Positions 26,755-34,870 of a stretch of DNA of 64,000 bases are shown in pieces. Position 1 is the first letter of the stretch, and every line of letters starts with the position of its first letter. The stretch lies in NCBI GenBank assembly GCA_903875575.1, contig CAIQWJ010000007.1, positions 1-64,000 on the forward strand. Direction: 5' to 3'. A program made the position numbers and the translations under genes. The DNA is from an uncultured Acidobacteriia bacterium (GTDB lineage Bacteria > Acidobacteriota > Terriglobia > Bryobacterales > Bryobacteraceae). The notes under the pieces were generated by a model that searched no databases, was not told the DNA's origin, and was given only the letters and a program-made list of their open reading frames with translations.

Positions 26755-27123
26755 TCAGTTTTCTGTCAAATCGACAGTTTCCTGGCACTCGACCAGCGCG
26801 TTGGTGAAACTCGCGGCTGCGCGAACCCTGGCAAGAGATGCCGCAAGATTCGCCCGGCCGGCACGTGCCGCTATGAGCACATTCTGGAGCCGGTCCCGAT
26901 ACCTGGCAATTTCCTCCGGGGCCATTCCCCCCATACCGGATACGCCGGCAAGCTGGATCTCCCCGGCAAGCACACTGGCCACGCTCCAGTCCCCCTGACG
27001 AATGCATTTTTCGAGCGCCAGTATCGTTTCCCGCTGCTGCGCCCCGCCTTTGTTATCCGGTAGTTGCGGAGGCGCTGGGGTTGTTATTGTTACCGGTAAT
27101 GGAGTAGAACAGTCCGTTGACAT
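26755..27123 (-). CDS. Small helical protein downstream of fliD, FliT/FlgN-like
   Basis: The ATG at 27123 gives 122 residues. It overlaps the fliD 3' end by 71 bp in another frame. The first 25 residues are Pro/Thr-rich. The rest is helical (ETILALEKCIRQGDWSVASVLAGEIQ, RYRDRLQNVLIAARAGRANLAASLARVRAAASF). Size, helicity and position behind fliD resemble FliT or FlgN chaperones, which hold FliD or hook-junction proteins before export. Sequence identity is not clear to me. FliT usually lies beside fliD and fliS, and fliS is elsewhere here. The large overlap leaves the exact start uncertain. Confidence 0.6.
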   Translation of the reverse strand: MSTDCSTPLPVTITTPAPPQLPDNKGGAQQRETILALEKCIRQGDWSVASVLAGEIQLAGVSGMGGMAPEEIARYRDRLQNVLIAARAGRANLAASLARVRAAASFTNALVECQETVDLTEN

Positions 27124-28441
27124 AAGAAACCTGACTTTCAAGCGCCGCGATGGCGGCATCCGCCTTCACGATCTGCGCCGTAATATTCGATTGAAGCTGC
27201 GAAATCCGCGTCTGCTGGTCCGCAATCTTGGTCTTCTGGGCCGTGATTTCGTTCGCCACCGTCGCAAGCTCCGTCTTCACAGTCCCCGTGGTTGAATCTT
27301 CCACGCTGTTCAACAGGTTCGTCGCACTCTGCAGAAAGCCACCAGTTGTCGCGCCGCCCAGCACCGATGAAAACGCCGCGAAGTTCCGGTTCGCTGCGGT
27401 TGTAAGTGCCGCCGTATCCACCGAGAGGTTTCCCGTCTGATCCACCGTGATCCCGTAGGCGGCAAGCGACGTGTCCGGCGTCCCGTTGCTGAAACCCGAA
27501 ATCTGCTGCAGCAGACTCGTCAGCGTGTTGACGATGCTGTCCCCCTGCAGCGCGCCGCCCGCCGTGCCATGATATTGAGCGAGCAGGCTCACCGCCGCGT
27601 TGTAAGACCCCGCAAACGAGCTCAGGGCCGAAGCCACTGCCGACGGATCGTTCGCCACCGTAACCGTCGTCGCCTGACCAGAAGCGCTCTGCCCCCGCAA
27701 ATCCACCGTCAGTCCCGGGGCCAGCGTGACAGTTCGCGAATCGCTGCTGAGCTCGGTGCTGAGGCCCGCCACTTTGTAGGTGGCCGGCGAACCCGCGTTG
27801 GTCTCCTGTATCAGGCTGGTGCCAGAGCTATCCGTCAGATCGATCGATAAGGAACCCAGCTTCGTCGCCGTCAGCGACAACCGGTAATCCGGCGACGCGG
27901 TCGACCCGACGTTGATCACACTCGCCTGCACCTGGCCTGCCGCCTGCAGATTGATCGCACTGGCGAGATCGTTCAGCGATGACGACGCAGGCGTAATGGT
28001 GGTGGGCACCCCGTCCACATTAAGCGTCAAAGATGTCGAGGAACTGATCCCCTGCGCTGTCGGATCCGTCACCGCCACCACACCTGTATTGCTCAACGCC
28101 GTGGAACTCGCACCCAGGCTGTCCACTTCGATCGAATAAGTTCCAGGCACTGCACCACTGCCGAGCGTCGCCCCTGCGATCGACGCGTCGGAGACCGACG
28201 AAGTCAGCGTACCCGACGTTAACGCTGCCTGTATCGTCGAAATCGACGACTGCAGGGTGGAAAAGGCTGCATCCAGTCCCTGAAGCCCGCTTTTCTCGCC
28301 GTTGAAGGTGTTCAGCGTCACATTCAGCGAGCCCAGCGGCAGGGACGCAATGCCCACCGCCCGCGTGATGACCTGCTGCAGGCTGGCGGCGAACTGACTT
28401 TGCCCGCTGAACGTTGACGCGGCGCTGGAGGATGTGGACAT
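27053..28441 (-). CDS. fliD: Flagellar filament cap protein FliD (HAP2)
   Basis: The 462-residue protein has the FliD N-terminal region (about 1-115) with long Ser/Thr-rich beta domains. VASALSSFAGSYNAAVSLL belongs to the core, and the C-terminal coiled coil (EITAQKTKIADQQTRISQLQSNI...ALESQVSYVNGLFYSI) is typical. FliD caps the filament tip and helps flagellin to fold in place. It follows fliC after a strong hairpin. Length is normal. Confidence 0.95.
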   Translation of the reverse strand: MSTSSSAASTFSGQSQFAASLQQVITRAVGIASLPLGSLNVTLNTFNGEKSGLQGLDAAFSTLQSSISTIQAALTSGTLTSSVSDASIAGATLGSGAVPGTYSIEVDSLGASSTALSNTGVVAVTDPTAQGISSSTSLTLNVDGVPTTITPASSSLNDLASAINLQAAGQVQASVINVGSTASPDYRLSLTATKLGSLSIDLTDSSGTSLIQETNAGSPATYKVAGLSTELSSDSRTVTLAPGLTVDLRGQSASGQATTVTVANDPSAVASALSSFAGSYNAAVSLLAQYHGTAGGALQGDSIVNTLTSLLQQISGFSNGTPDTSLAAYGITVDQTGNLSVDTAALTTAANRNFAAFSSVLGGATTGGFLQSATNLLNSVEDSTTGTVKTELATVANEITAQKTKIADQQTRISQLQSNITAQIVKADAAIAALESQVSYVNGLFYSITGNNNNPSASATTG

Positions 28442-28455
28442 GTTGTTTTCGTTTA

Positions 28456-28490
28456 GCCCGGCCGGAACTGGCTCTCAGTTCCGGCCGGGC
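28456..28490 (-). terminator. Strong hairpin between fliC and fliD
   Basis: A perfect 15-bp stem (28456-28470 with 28476-28490, core CCCGGCCGGAACTG) closes on a GCTCT loop, 9 bp after the fliC stop. No U-run follows. It may attenuate read-through into fliD or protect the fliC mRNA 3' end, keeping flagellin far more abundant than the cap. Confidence 0.75.
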
Positions 28491-28498
28491 GTCTTACT

Positions 28499-29974
28499 TT
28501 AGAGGTTCTTCAGCAATGACAGCACCGATTGAGGGGCTGAATTTGCCTGCGAAAGTGCTGCCAGCGACGTCTGCTGCAGCACCTGCGCCTTGGTCAGGTT
28601 GGCTGCGGCCGCCGCCACATCCGCATCGCGAATGGAGGATTCCGCCGCCGAAACGTTGGTGATCTGTGACTGCGCCAGATTGGTTGCATATTGAAGTTTG
28701 TTCTCGCCCGCGCCAACCTGGCCCTGTACCAGTCCCAGATTTCCAATCGCCGTCGTCAAAGCCGTCAGCGCCGCCAGCGCATTCCCCGTGGATGACGCGC
28801 TCGCCGAAGCTGCCGTAACCGTCTGCGCTCCGGTCGCGGCAAACAGGCCATGCGCATTGTTCGTCGTTTCGTTGATACTGAACGCGTTTGTGCTCTGCAG
28901 CGTGATCCCGGTGCCAGCCGTGTCCTTGACCGCGTAAATGCCACTGCCCGTCAGCGCCGTATTCAGCGCGGCCAGCGTGTCTGCCTGATTGTCTCCGGTC
29001 GTGCTCGTCAGATTGACGTTGTACGAACCACCGGCGTTCTGCACCGTGAATGCTTCGGTACCCGCCGTGATTGCGGGTATCTGGGTGTTAATGGAATAGT
29101 TGGAGCTGTTCACCGCCGTGCCGGTTCCCGTTGTCGTTACCCCGCCCGAGGCCCCGGTTGTCGTCGCCGTGAACGCAGTCGAGCCGCCAAACTGCAGGGT
29201 GCCCGCACTGCCGATGGACGCCGTAATACCGTAAGCCTGCAACTGGCTGTTGAGACTGCTGACCACCTGAGTGCCGCTCAGCCCCGCACTGCCTCCCGTC
29301 GCCGTTACCGTCACGTCCTGATTACCCGTGCCTGTGTTGACATGGAACGTAAAGGACTGGCTGGCGCTGGTCAGAAACGTAGCGGCCGAGTTATCCAGCC
29401 GCACTGAGTTGCCACTGATCCCCGTACCTCCGCCCGCAACGCTCGTCGTGCCAATTCCAAGTGCCGTAGCGTCCACCGCAGAGTTAGCCCCTGCCAGGTT
29501 GACAGAGATTTCCGAGTTCGCCTGGTTGCTGCCGCCCCCAGTAAACACGGTCAGGTTCGTGTTGTTCGTTCCGCCCGTATTCAGCCCGATATTTGCGGCC
29601 TGGCGATTGATTTCCGTCAGCAGCCCCTGGTATTCGCTGTTCACCGTCGCGCGATTGCCCTGAAACGTCTGCGATGCCGATTCCGAGGCCAGCGTCTGCA
29701 GGCGCCCCAGAATCTGTGAAATATTGCTGAGACCGCCATCCGCAATCTGCAGCGTGCTCACGCCGTCGGATGCATTTTGTACGCCGGCTGTCAACTGGGT
29801 GATCTCGCCCGCGTACTGATTTGCCACTGCCAGGCCAGCGGGATCGTCCGCCGAGGAATTGATCTTGTAGCCGGAAGATAATTGCTGAATCGCCGTACTC
29901 TGGAATTTCTGGTTCTGGCTGATGTAGTATTGCGCATTCAGCGAAGCAGCGTTGGTTTGAATGGATATCGACAT
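28499..29974 (-). CDS. fliC: Flagellin
   Basis: The 491-residue protein has the conserved N-terminal D0/D1 domain (MSISIQTNAASLNAQYYISQNQ..., LSSGYKINSSADDPAGLAVANQ). The C-terminal D1/D0 domain reads ESSIRDADVAAAAANLTKAQVLQQ...SVLSLLKNL. The central region, about residues 150-410, is Gly/Thr/Ser-rich and variable. It is the filament subunit. It is the only flagellin in the window. It is probably transcribed from a sigma28 site at 30093-30119 and controlled after transcription by CsrA/FliW. Confidence 0.97.
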   Translation of the reverse strand: MSISIQTNAASLNAQYYISQNQKFQSTAIQQLSSGYKINSSADDPAGLAVANQYAGEITQLTAGVQNASDGVSTLQIADGGLSNISQILGRLQTLASESASQTFQGNRATVNSEYQGLLTEINRQAANIGLNTGGTNNTNLTVFTGGGSNQANSEISVNLAGANSAVDATALGIGTTSVAGGGTGISGNSVRLDNSAATFLTSASQSFTFHVNTGTGNQDVTVTATGGSAGLSGTQVVSSLNSQLQAYGITASIGSAGTLQFGGSTAFTATTTGASGGVTTTGTGTAVNSSNYSINTQIPAITAGTEAFTVQNAGGSYNVNLTSTTGDNQADTLAALNTALTGSGIYAVKDTAGTGITLQSTNAFSINETTNNAHGLFAATGAQTVTAASASASSTGNALAALTALTTAIGNLGLVQGQVGAGENKLQYATNLAQSQITNVSAAESSIRDADVAAAAANLTKAQVLQQTSLAALSQANSAPQSVLSLLKNL

Positions 29975-29980
29975 GGTTGC

Positions 29981-30016
29981 GTCCCTGGTTCAATACCTGC
30001 CCGTCGTCCTGCCGGG
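29981..30016 (-). promoter_or_regulatory. Putative CsrA-binding sites in the fliC leader
   Basis: At 30016-30000 the leader can fold CCCG-GCAGGACGA-CGGG, placing GGA in the loop. The ribosome site CCAGGGAC at 29988-29981, six bases before the ATG, contains a second GGA. The two-site layout resembles the CsrA sites of Bacillus hag mRNA. The genes for CsrA and FliW lie directly upstream. Confidence 0.55.
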
Positions 30017-30088
30017 TGCGGGTTCTCGTTTCTCTTTTGCCGCTTCCGCGCCAAAGTCATTAGCGATACCCGCTGTACTGTTCCGAAG

Positions 30089-30442
30089 TTACATATCGTC
30101 CCCTTTTGGTTTTGTTTGACCAGTATCGGAACGCTCACCTCCGCCTCGGTCACCGGACCACGCAGACACCGGAATACCGCCCACCGGTGTTGCGGAACGG
30201 TGCGGATCCGCGTGCAGCAGACCCAGCAACTCTCCCACGACATCCGCGCCTCGTTCCGCGATCAGGTCGGATGCCAGGACGTTTTCACGCGCTACCGCCA
30301 GCGTCTCCTTCCGGGTGACCGCCACATGTCCCGGTGCCCGTACGCCCAGCTTGACGCGGCTCCGTGAAATCTCGATCACCTCGATCTCCACCTCGCCACC
30401 TACCAGGATTGCTTCCCCCAAACGCCGCCGCAGGATCAACAT
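30089..30442 (-). CDS. csrA: Carbon storage regulator CsrA with C-terminal extension
   Basis: The start MLILRRRLGEAILVGGEVEIEVIEI at ATG 30442 is the CsrA N-terminus. GHVAVTRKETLAVARENV keeps the RNA-binding Arg. It has 117 residues, while most CsrA proteins have 60-75. The tail after about residue 65 is Gly/Asp-rich and probably disordered. CsrA binds GGA motifs and blocks translation, typically of flagellin where FliW is present. The start overlaps the fliW stop by 7 bp. The tail DNA doubles as the fliC promoter, which may explain why it is retained. Confidence 0.93.
   Translation of the reverse strand: MLILRRRLGEAILVGGEVEIEVIEISRSRVKLGVRAPGHVAVTRKETLAVARENVLASDLIAERGADVVGELLGLLHADPHRSATPVGGIPVSAWSGDRGGGERSDTGQTKPKGDDM
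30093..30119 (-). promoter_or_regulatory. Sigma28 (FliA) promoter of fliC
   Basis: The minus strand reads TCAAACAA-N11-GACGATAT, close to TAAAGTTT-N11-GCCGATAA with exact spacing. It lies inside the last codons of csrA, so the -10 box spans the end of that gene. The predicted transcript has a leader of about 110 nt. Confidence 0.75.
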
Positions 30443-30915
30443 ACAGCCTCCCAGCCTCCCTGCTGACTGAGCCGCCACGACCCCACCGTAGGCGCAACCA
30501 CCTGAATCCCCCGGCCGTTATGCAGGTTAATCACGACCGGGGCATCGAGATTGGTTTGTACCGTCCTGCCGGATGGCATCAGCAGCGCCAGGCAAAGAAC
30601 ATCGGCCCCAAGAGCCGGATCCACAGGCGTCTCTGTCAGGTACCCTTCGAGCTCCAGCGCCGATACGTCGTCCTCGGAAAGACGAAGCCGGAAATCCGGC
30701 TGTACCGTCAGCACCGGCAGAGCAAGGAAGCAGACTTCGCCATTGTCCGCACTTTGCAGATAGATCAGCGGCCTCTGAGAGGGGATCTCAATCGGCACCA
30801 TGCGATGGTGATGCTCAAAACCGGGCAATCCGGCGGGAAAGTGCAATTCGCAACTGCTCTCCCACTGGAGCGGCCCCAGCCAGGGCGACACTACTCTCAG
30901 GCTTCGTTCAGTCAT
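30436..30915 (-). CDS. fliW: Flagellar assembly factor FliW
   Basis: The 159-residue protein has the FliW core: ELHFPAGLPGFE near residue 25, then FLALPVLTVQPDFRLRLSEDD and LDAPVVINLHNGRGIQVV. In Bacillus FliW binds CsrA and is displaced by flagellin, so that free CsrA stops flagellin synthesis when secretion stalls. ATG 30915 is preferred over an upstream GTG at 30924 because AAAGGTG sits just before it. It overlaps the HEAT-repeat gene and csrA, implying one transcript. Confidence 0.93.
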   Translation of the reverse strand: MTERSLRVVSPWLGPLQWESSCELHFPAGLPGFEHHHRMVPIEIPSQRPLIYLQSADNGEVCFLALPVLTVQPDFRLRLSEDDVSALELEGYLTETPVDPALGADVLCLALLMPSGRTVQTNLDAPVVINLHNGRGIQVVAPTVGSWRLSQQGGWEAVC

Positions 30916-32839
30916 TTCGCGCACCTTTCAACAGACTCGTCTTGCGGGAGAACCGGACTGGCTTCGCAGTGGCGTTCCGGATTGCCACGGCCGTCGCGGT
31001 CTTCTTTGTACGCAACACGTAGCGGGATTCCAGCGCAGCCACGAACTGAGGCCACGCCAGCGCACATTGGTTCTCAGTACGGACAATGCCGCCCAGGCGG
31101 CGGTCTTCCCGATCTGCGCCGCCGAACCCAGCCCGCAACGCTGTCTCTCCCGGCTCTTCCGCAGACGCGATCGCACCCGCGACCGGCTTTTCTTCGTCAA
31201 TCTCCCAGAACCTTCGTGCCGCGCCTCCAGACTTCCCGGCGGGCCGCGCCGGGCCCGTATGTCTGCCTTCCGCCGCAGGCTTCTCATCGGAACCGACCGA
31301 TGGTGCTTCCACTTCCGGGGAGGCACTTTCCTCCTCCGTGAAACGCCAGCAATGAAACCTGACACCCTTCTCGCGGCATAGCTCCCGAATTGCTTCCGGC
31401 TCAGGCGCGGAACGGGCATCGTCCAGGATGAGGATCAGATGCCTTTCTGTGGCATTCTGTTCCAGACCGAGGGTGTTTCTGACCGCTTCGGTAGCGTCGA
31501 AGACGCAAGGCGTCCCGCCTTCAAGCAATTCCTCCAGCTTCGCGTGATCCGATTCGAACTGCGGACGGGCCCCGCGATCGTATCGTTCCATCGCGGTAGC
31601 GGCCGATCGAAAAGAAGAGTCCCCTGTCACGGTTCGCTCATAAGCAGTCATAGCCCACCGCTGCCCGCCTGACCGCACCGACAGGCTCTTCCGGAATGCA
31701 TCAGTCAGGGCTTCGCTGCCTGCGGGATATACAATTCCCAACGCCACCGCCTGGGCGCGTATGACAGGCTCCACCGAGTATTCGAGACTGAACCCAACTC
31801 CCGTCCAGACCAGGAAATCGATGGGCCGGATCCCGCGAAGGAATTCACCACCCGGACCCACCACGCGAACCCAGATCTCCGATTCGGCTTTCTCGCCCTC
31901 CGCTTCAGTCCCCGGTACCGACACAAACACCACGTCGGCGTCGTATCTCTGGCGGTCAAATGCCTCCGTATCCGGCCGGGGAAAGGGGTCGAGCCGCGAC
32001 AAGCTGGCAATCGCCGCTTTCCGAAGCTCGGGAATCTCACTCCTCGACGCACCCAGCAACAACTGTCCGAACCGGGCATCGCGCGTCTGACCCATGATCC
32101 ACGCAGCCGTTATACTCTTCCTCGAATCCGGCGATTCCAGCATCCCCGCTAGTGTCGTCAGCGAACGGATGTCGCCCTCCGTATAAAGCGCCAGCCAGGC
32201 ATTCCCCGCCACGCGATTGCTCGCATCCCGTGCGGCTGCTTCCAGCAGCGACCTGGCCCGTGACTTATCCACACCCCAGAGCATTTCCACGATATTGGCC
32301 CGTACTCTCGGGTCGGCGGCACAGAAGCGCTCGAGTCCCGCGGGATCCTCAAAGCGATAACGCGCAATCAATCCTGCGCATCTGGTCCGCACCTGCGTAT
32401 CCCCAAACTGGTGGATCCGGGCGATAGAGCGCCAGTTCCCCAGATGCTCCACATTCTCCTGCGCAATATCCAGCACGCGGAGAATGTTCGTTGGATTCTG
32501 GGCCAGAGCCGGCCGCAACAGAACCGCTGTCAGCATGGAGTTGATGAAGTTCCCGTCCATCTTCAGCATGTGGCGGGTCAGACAAAGAGCCCGCTCTCTC
32601 GTCGTAAGCGCCGGATTGGCAATTGCCGGGATCAGCACGTCGTTGTGCAGCAGCAGAATCATTGCGTAACGGAAGCCCCGGTCCTTCGTGTCGATTTCTC
32701 CGGCATCCGCCAGCGCTTTGAGAAACGCCGCACTGTCGGCATGGAGCGAGTCGCGCAGTTCGCGGCCGGCGCGAACCGGGTTCCGCCCAAAATCGCGCAG
32801 CGGCTCCAGTGGCGAACCAGACGCGCTATGCTGTCTCAT
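30908..32839 (-). CDS. HEAT-repeat protein of the flagellar operon, function unknown
   Basis: The 643-residue protein is of unknown function. Residues about 15-290 form repeated helical pairs resembling HEAT/armadillo repeats (RVRANIVEMLWGVDKSRARSLLEAAARDASNRVAGNAWLAL and neighbours). Residues about 305-510 resemble a VWA-like alpha/beta domain, but no MIDAS metal motif is seen. The last 130 residues are charged and low in complexity. No signal peptide or TM helix is evident, so it is probably cytoplasmic. ATG 32839 overlaps the fliM stop by 14 bp, and its end overlaps fliW, so it is embedded in fliM-x-fliW-csrA. A C-ring or flagellin-control role is inferred from position only. Confidence 0.7.
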   Translation of the reverse strand: MRQHSASGSPLEPLRDFGRNPVRAGRELRDSLHADSAAFLKALADAGEIDTKDRGFRYAMILLLHNDVLIPAIANPALTTRERALCLTRHMLKMDGNFINSMLTAVLLRPALAQNPTNILRVLDIAQENVEHLGNWRSIARIHQFGDTQVRTRCAGLIARYRFEDPAGLERFCAADPRVRANIVEMLWGVDKSRARSLLEAAARDASNRVAGNAWLALYTEGDIRSLTTLAGMLESPDSRKSITAAWIMGQTRDARFGQLLLGASRSEIPELRKAAIASLSRLDPFPRPDTEAFDRQRYDADVVFVSVPGTEAEGEKAESEIWVRVVGPGGEFLRGIRPIDFLVWTGVGFSLEYSVEPVIRAQAVALGIVYPAGSEALTDAFRKSLSVRSGGQRWAMTAYERTVTGDSSFRSAATAMERYDRGARPQFESDHAKLEELLEGGTPCVFDATEAVRNTLGLEQNATERHLILILDDARSAPEPEAIRELCREKGVRFHCWRFTEEESASPEVEAPSVGSDEKPAAEGRHTGPARPAGKSGGAARRFWEIDEEKPVAGAIASAEEPGETALRAGFGGADREDRRLGGIVRTENQCALAWPQFVAALESRYVLRTKKTATAVAIRNATAKPVRFSRKTSLLKGARND

Positions 32840-33800
32840 ACCATCGCGTCCTCGACTTCTCCAGGACCTGAAAGGCCACCCGGTTACCCCTGTTAACAAT
32901 TTCTCCCCGGTATTTCGGCATACCGCTCAGCAACAGATCGAGCGCCCGCGTCACCGGAAACTCCAACCCCACCACATCGCCTTCCTCGAGGTCGATAAGG
33001 TCCCTCAGCAGAAGCTTCGGCCCGCTCAGAATCGCCTCTGACTTCAGTTCGGCGGTCTGGATCAGTTTCATCACGCGAACCTGTTCTACGTCCGTAGGCG
33101 CAGCCTTGCGCATCAGCCATTGCTGGTCGAACTTCTGCCGCATCATCTTGATAATGATCGACGGCATCGCGATGTTCATCATGCCGATCGCATCGCCCAC
33201 CCGGATTTCGATCGCTACCGCCACTACTGCTTCCGTGGGGGCTAAAATCTGCAGAAACTGCGGCTCAGTCTCGATGCGTTCAATCGCGAAATTGATCGGC
33301 GTCACAAATTTCCATGCTTCGTGCAGATCCCGCAAAACCATCTCGAAGAAACCGCCCAGCAGAACCTGCTCAATTTCCGTCACCTCCCGCTGGGATGTGA
33401 ACTGCAGCTTCCCGTCGCCGCCGAGCAGGATCTCCAGCACTGGAAACACCAGAGAGGAATTCAGCTCAAGGATGGCGTTGCCGTCATAAGGCTTCAGACC
33501 AAGCGACGCGAGGCACGTCGGCGAAGGCAGACATTCGAGAAACTCCGAGTAGGAAAGCTGCTCCACGCTGACCAGATTCACAATTACGTAAGACCTTAAA
33601 TAGGCCGAGAGGCTGGACGCCAGCGCGCGCACGAAATTGTCGTGCAGCTGATGAATCGCACGCAACTGCGACTTTGAAATGCGATCGGGGCGGCGGAAGT
33701 CGAAAGCGGCCGCCCGCTTTCCGGCGGAACGCTCCGGGCGCACGTCCCGCACGTTCTGGAATACATCGTCGATTTCCTGCTGACTGAGTTGGCTGGCCAT
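32826..33800 (-). CDS. fliM: Flagellar motor switch protein FliM
   Basis: The 324-residue protein opens MASQLSQQEIDDVFQ, the CheY-binding type of N-terminal peptide. The FliM middle domain includes LRAIHQLHDNFVRALASSLSAYLR. The SpoA domain lies at about 245-320 (LIDLEEGDVVGLEFPV, LLLSGMPKYRGEI). FliM forms the C-ring wall and receives CheY-P. It follows flgL after 11 bp, an unusual partner for a switch gene. Confidence 0.96.
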   Translation of the reverse strand: MASQLSQQEIDDVFQNVRDVRPERSAGKRAAAFDFRRPDRISKSQLRAIHQLHDNFVRALASSLSAYLRSYVIVNLVSVEQLSYSEFLECLPSPTCLASLGLKPYDGNAILELNSSLVFPVLEILLGGDGKLQFTSQREVTEIEQVLLGGFFEMVLRDLHEAWKFVTPINFAIERIETEPQFLQILAPTEAVVAVAIEIRVGDAIGMMNIAMPSIIIKMMRQKFDQQWLMRKAAPTDVEQVRVMKLIQTAELKSEAILSGPKLLLRDLIDLEEGDVVGLEFPVTRALDLLLSGMPKYRGEIVNRGNRVAFQVLEKSRTRWYETA

Positions 33801-33811
33801 TATGTTTCCGA

Positions 33812-34732
33812 TCAGGCGAGATAATCGAACAGACTCTTCTGCGGTGTCGCCGCCTGAGCGGAGATGGCCGCCTGCTGACTGGTGGTTTCCTGGGTCAGAT
33901 CACTCGCCGCCTGCGCGACATTGGTGTCCCGGATTCCGGAAATACTCGTCTGAATCGTGGTGATCTGACTCGCGACATTCGCCTGTTCGCTCGCCAGTCG
34001 CTGTCCCGAAGTTCCATAATGAACCTGTTGCTGGCTGAGCCACGACGCCACAGCGGCAAGAGCAGTCACGCCGGTTGCGATCCCGGTCTGATCGTTCGCC
34101 TGCAAAGCAGCCTGAAGATTCTGCAGCGCGGCGAAGGCGTTCACCGCCGTCGGTACCCCCGCGCTGGACGCGTCAAAGATCGTCCCGGCGGAGAGCGGCT
34201 GATAAACCGTGGAACCTGCCGGATTCACAAACTGACGAGTGGACGGCGCTGTCGTCAGAGCGTCAACACCCGTCACGCTCGCCGCGTTGTACTGGTAGGG
34301 TGCCGTCTGATCCTGGTCCCCTCCAAATATGTACCGGTTCCCGACCTGCGTGTTGGCGAGCGACACGATCTCTTGCTGGATCGACTGGATCTGAACCCCC
34401 AGATTCTGTCTCTGACTCGCCGTCGCAGTCGAAGTCGCTCCCTGCGTCGCCAGCGAACGGGCGCTTTGTACCAGGCTAATTGCGGAACTGATCGCATTGT
34501 CCGCGGCCGAGGCCTCCGCCTGAACGTTGCCCAGGTTCGTCTGGTAGGCCTGCGCAACCGCCAGCGTGGAGCCAAGATCCACCAGATCCCTGGTAGCCGC
34601 CGGGTTGTCCGCCGCGCTCGACACCCGGTAACCGGACGACAACTGCGTCTGGGTCTGTATCTCCCTGCTTTGCAGATTGGCCAGACCATTGAGGAACCAG
34701 TCGGCACCGATCTTCGCGGAATTCACGGTCAT
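33812..34732 (-). CDS. flgL: Hook-filament junction protein FlgL (HAP3)
   Basis: The 306-residue flagellin-like protein has N-terminal IQTQTQLSSGYRVSSAADNPAATRDLV and IFGGDQDQTAPYQYN, typical of FlgL. The C-terminal helix is ISGIRDTNVAQAASDLTQETTSQQAAI. It joins hook-associated FlgK to the filament. It lies downstream of flgK, with the 27-bp palindromic repeats in the gap. Confidence 0.95.
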   Translation of the reverse strand: MTVNSAKIGADWFLNGLANLQSREIQTQTQLSSGYRVSSAADNPAATRDLVDLGSTLAVAQAYQTNLGNVQAEASAADNAISSAISLVQSARSLATQGATSTATASQRQNLGVQIQSIQQEIVSLANTQVGNRYIFGGDQDQTAPYQYNAASVTGVDALTTAPSTRQFVNPAGSTVYQPLSAGTIFDASSAGVPTAVNAFAALQNLQAALQANDQTGIATGVTALAAVASWLSQQQVHYGTSGQRLASEQANVASQITTIQTSISGIRDTNVAQAASDLTQETTSQQAAISAQAATPQKSLFDYLA

Positions 34733-34773
34733 GGCTATTCCTCCACCCTGGGACTACCCATCGCCTCTTTGAA

Positions 34774-34870
34774 GGATGCGATACGCATCGCTTTCCCAAC
34801 GGATGCGTTACGCATCGCTTTCCCAACGGATGCGTTACGCATCGCTTTCCCAACGGATGCGTTACGCATC
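34774..34870. repeat. Four 27-bp tandem palindromic repeats overlapping the flgK end
   Basis: Units GGATGCGNTACGCATC start at 34774, 34801, 34828 and 34855, separated by the identical 11-mer GCTTTCCCAAC. Each unit is an inverted repeat (GATGCG/CGCATC). The first has ATA and the other three TTA at the centre. The flgK stop codon lies inside the last unit. They fill most of the gap before flgL. Confidence 0.95.

Noticed and set aside
34774-34870. CRISPR-like look of the repeat-spacer array
   Set aside because: The 11-bp spacers are identical, the units are only 16 bp palindromes, and there are no cas genes.
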